Shown here piece by piece: positions 62,379-64,000 of a stretch of DNA of 64,000 bases. The first letter of the stretch is position 1. Each line of letters starts with the position of its first letter. The notes under the pieces are model-generated. The model searched no databases. It was not told the DNA's origin and was given only the letters and a program-made list of their open reading frames with translations. Source of the stretch: Nemopilema nomurai (taxonomy: Eukaryota; Cnidaria; Scyphozoa; Rhizostomeae; Rhizostomatidae); the NCBI GenBank assembly GCA_003864495.1, contig ML133427.1, positions 351,703 through 415,702 of the forward strand, written 5' to 3'. The position numbers were made by a program, and so were the translations under genes.

Positions 62379-63182
62379 CTTACACTTGTAGTTGGGTATA
62401 TTCTGTGGTAGACTAAACTACAAATGCAACATTTGCCAATGCACACGACGAAAATTCACTTCTGTTTGCATTTCAAACGCTGACTGTTCCTTTCTGACAA
62501 CTCATCAAATGGCCAATCAACAGATCTGGAACTTCACCGGGCTTCCAGGGGGGCTCCGCTCAAAAACAAACTCACTCGTAAGGGAAAGCGTTCTTGAAGG
62601 GAGCATGGTAGAAATTAAAAGCACTTTTTGTTAACTTTTTGAATGGCTGAAAACTGATGCTGCAAAAGTTTGCTAATCGGAAAATTTGGAAATAAGCAAG
62701 TTTTTTGAAAGCACAATCCCTACAAGAATCAGACATTTAGTAACATTTAGAGCATACATTCGGATATTTAGAAAAAAAAGAATCTCTCAAGTTGTACACG
62801 ACGTTGCTCTATATCATTTAAAATGTTTGGTTTAAACATCAGATAACTTGGGTGGTTGGTGGCCTGGTATTTTTGGGATAATCTGGTCTCTCGTTTTCCC
62901 ACCGTTTTGCCACTGGCTCAGCAGGTTTAAAGCCACAGCTTTTTTATGACATTGCACCATTCATTAAAAGTCACTCATCTGTGCGATTTCTATAAAACTT
63001 GGTGTGAGTTTTAAGAAGCCACTGCAAGATTGAAAAAGTATGAACATCGTCCCCCCTGGAAGAGCCATTGCGCATTCTGGACATCGTTTGACAGTACTGG
63101 ACGGTGCGTGGAAACCGTGGGATGCACCGAAGGCGCAATTTCCACGAAATCGAGATTTGTTTGCATTGCAAAGTTTTTGAAA
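62379..63182. promoter_or_regulatory. Divergent intergenic region, MFSD6-like / unknown gene
   Basis: About 800 bp separate two diverging start codons (62378 on - and 63183 on +), so promoters for both genes should lie here. No TATA box or known motif stands out. Confidence 0.4.
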
Positions 63183-63539
63183 ATGGCGGTAGAAGTTATT
63201 ACTGCAGTGGCTTGGTGTATTATCGTAGGAATTGTGACACTGGTCTTATTTTTGTTGTCAAAAAGTAAGGATTCTACTAATGAACGGAAAGAGAAGGAAT
63301 CGCGTCTCCTTATTCTTCAAGCAACAGAGAAAAGGCTAAGCGAATATACAGAGCCCCGTACCGCGCCTGATGAAATCAAGGAATCACAACAACAGAAAAC
63401 ATCTACTGAAGAAGGTCTCTCTGAAAGTAAGACAGGGATAGATGATGTTCTTGCAGCTAAACATGTTGGCAAGCCTTTCTTTGGCAAGAGTGATACTAAA
63501 AATTTCTTGAGCAACGAGAAGACTCGCAAAATACCTAAG
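63183..63539 (+). CDS. First exon of an N-terminally membrane-anchored protein (3' partial)
   Basis: ATG at 63183 in the context AAAATGGCG opens 119 codons ending at donor CTAAG|GTTAGT in phase 0. Residues 5-26 (VITAVAWCIIVGIVTLVLFLL) form one hydrophobic segment right at the N-terminus, followed by a Lys/Glu/Ser-rich, probably disordered region. This suggests a type III or signal-anchor membrane protein, perhaps of the ER, with its main domain in exons beyond the window. The frame also runs upstream of 63183, but only the methionine before the hydrophobic segment makes biological sense. I do not recognise the family. Confidence 0.6.
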
Positions 63540-64000
63540 GTTAGTAGGCCTTGTTCCAAATTATTTCTTACCAGTTCAGTTCAGTTCAGTTTTATATTTT
63601 AAAATTCCTCTACATACAGTTTCTTTCTATTCTACATTACAAATAATTAAATATAATGTTAACACATTACTTAACATACTCAATAACAATAAATAGCGAT
63701 TACATAAGATGTTGGAGCACCATCTTTCTAGTGTAGTTTTTAAAGTAATCAACTTTTCTTTGTTATTCCACTGTCCATCAGTTTATAAATTGGGAATGAT
63801 TTAATTTAACATTAAAGAAGTAAAGTCCATGAGAGATATGTGATGCGTTTGGGGTGCTCAAGTTTGACATCAACCAAGAAATGATAGAAAACTATTTGCT
63901 AGTGGCTATTCAATGTACCATACAAAGCACTTGTATATGGTCTCGATATATTTTCCTATTACATTTAAAAATATCTTGTTAATGTTAGCAGATGAAACAA
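63540..64000 (+). other. Intron start with short CAGTT repeat
   Basis: Intronic sequence after the last donor. CAGTTCAGTTCAGTT near 63573 is a short tandem repeat followed by AT-rich sequence, possibly the edge of a dispersed repeat. No exon was seen before the window ends. Confidence 0.4.

Overview
This is nuclear DNA from an animal. Every solid gene is split by GT-AG introns with matching phases, non-coding space is large and AT-rich, and the families are metazoan: a FoxB-type forkhead factor, a DM/DMA-domain DMRT factor, peflin, TEDC2, IQCK and an MFSD6-like transporter. An early-branching invertebrate, most likely an anthozoan cnidarian, is my inference; nothing in the window fixes the species.

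Layout. A long + strand gene (988 to 28017, 5' end outside the window) encodes alpha-helical, armadillo-like segments followed by a BTB/POZ-BACK module. Its 16.8 kb intron (3616-20399) contains a complete, apparently single-exon FoxB gene on the same strand. Peflin (PEF1) lies on the - strand at 29374-33887. Its ATG is only about 116 bp from the ATG of a + strand TEDC2 homologue (34004-55407), so the two probably share a bidirectional promoter. A 16.9 kb intron of TEDC2 (36179-53087) contains a two-exon DMRT gene on the - strand (37081-40478). TEDC2 ends 98 bp from the stop of IQCK (- strand, 55506-58443). An intronless MFSD6-like transporter (- strand, 60555-62378) and the first exon of an unidentified membrane-anchored protein (+ strand, from 63183) fill the right end.

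The main observation is architectural. Two unrelated host genes each hold one developmental transcription-factor gene inside a single intron of almost the same size (16.8 and 16.9 kb), while their other introns are mostly below 4 kb. Each nested gene also has a MITE-like inverted-repeat element 0.5-0.8 kb upstream. TEDC2 would be missed as one gene without joining exons across the giant intron; splice phases and family similarity at both ends support the join.

Other points: a two-base phase defect in the first EF-hand of peflin, a probable reading-frame break at the FoxB C-terminus, a C-terminal Cys4 zinc-ribbon-like motif in the DMRT protein, four MITE-like elements, and a perfect 5 x 34 bp minisatellite. 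No tRNA, rRNA, CRISPR array, or prokaryotic or viral gene was recognised.
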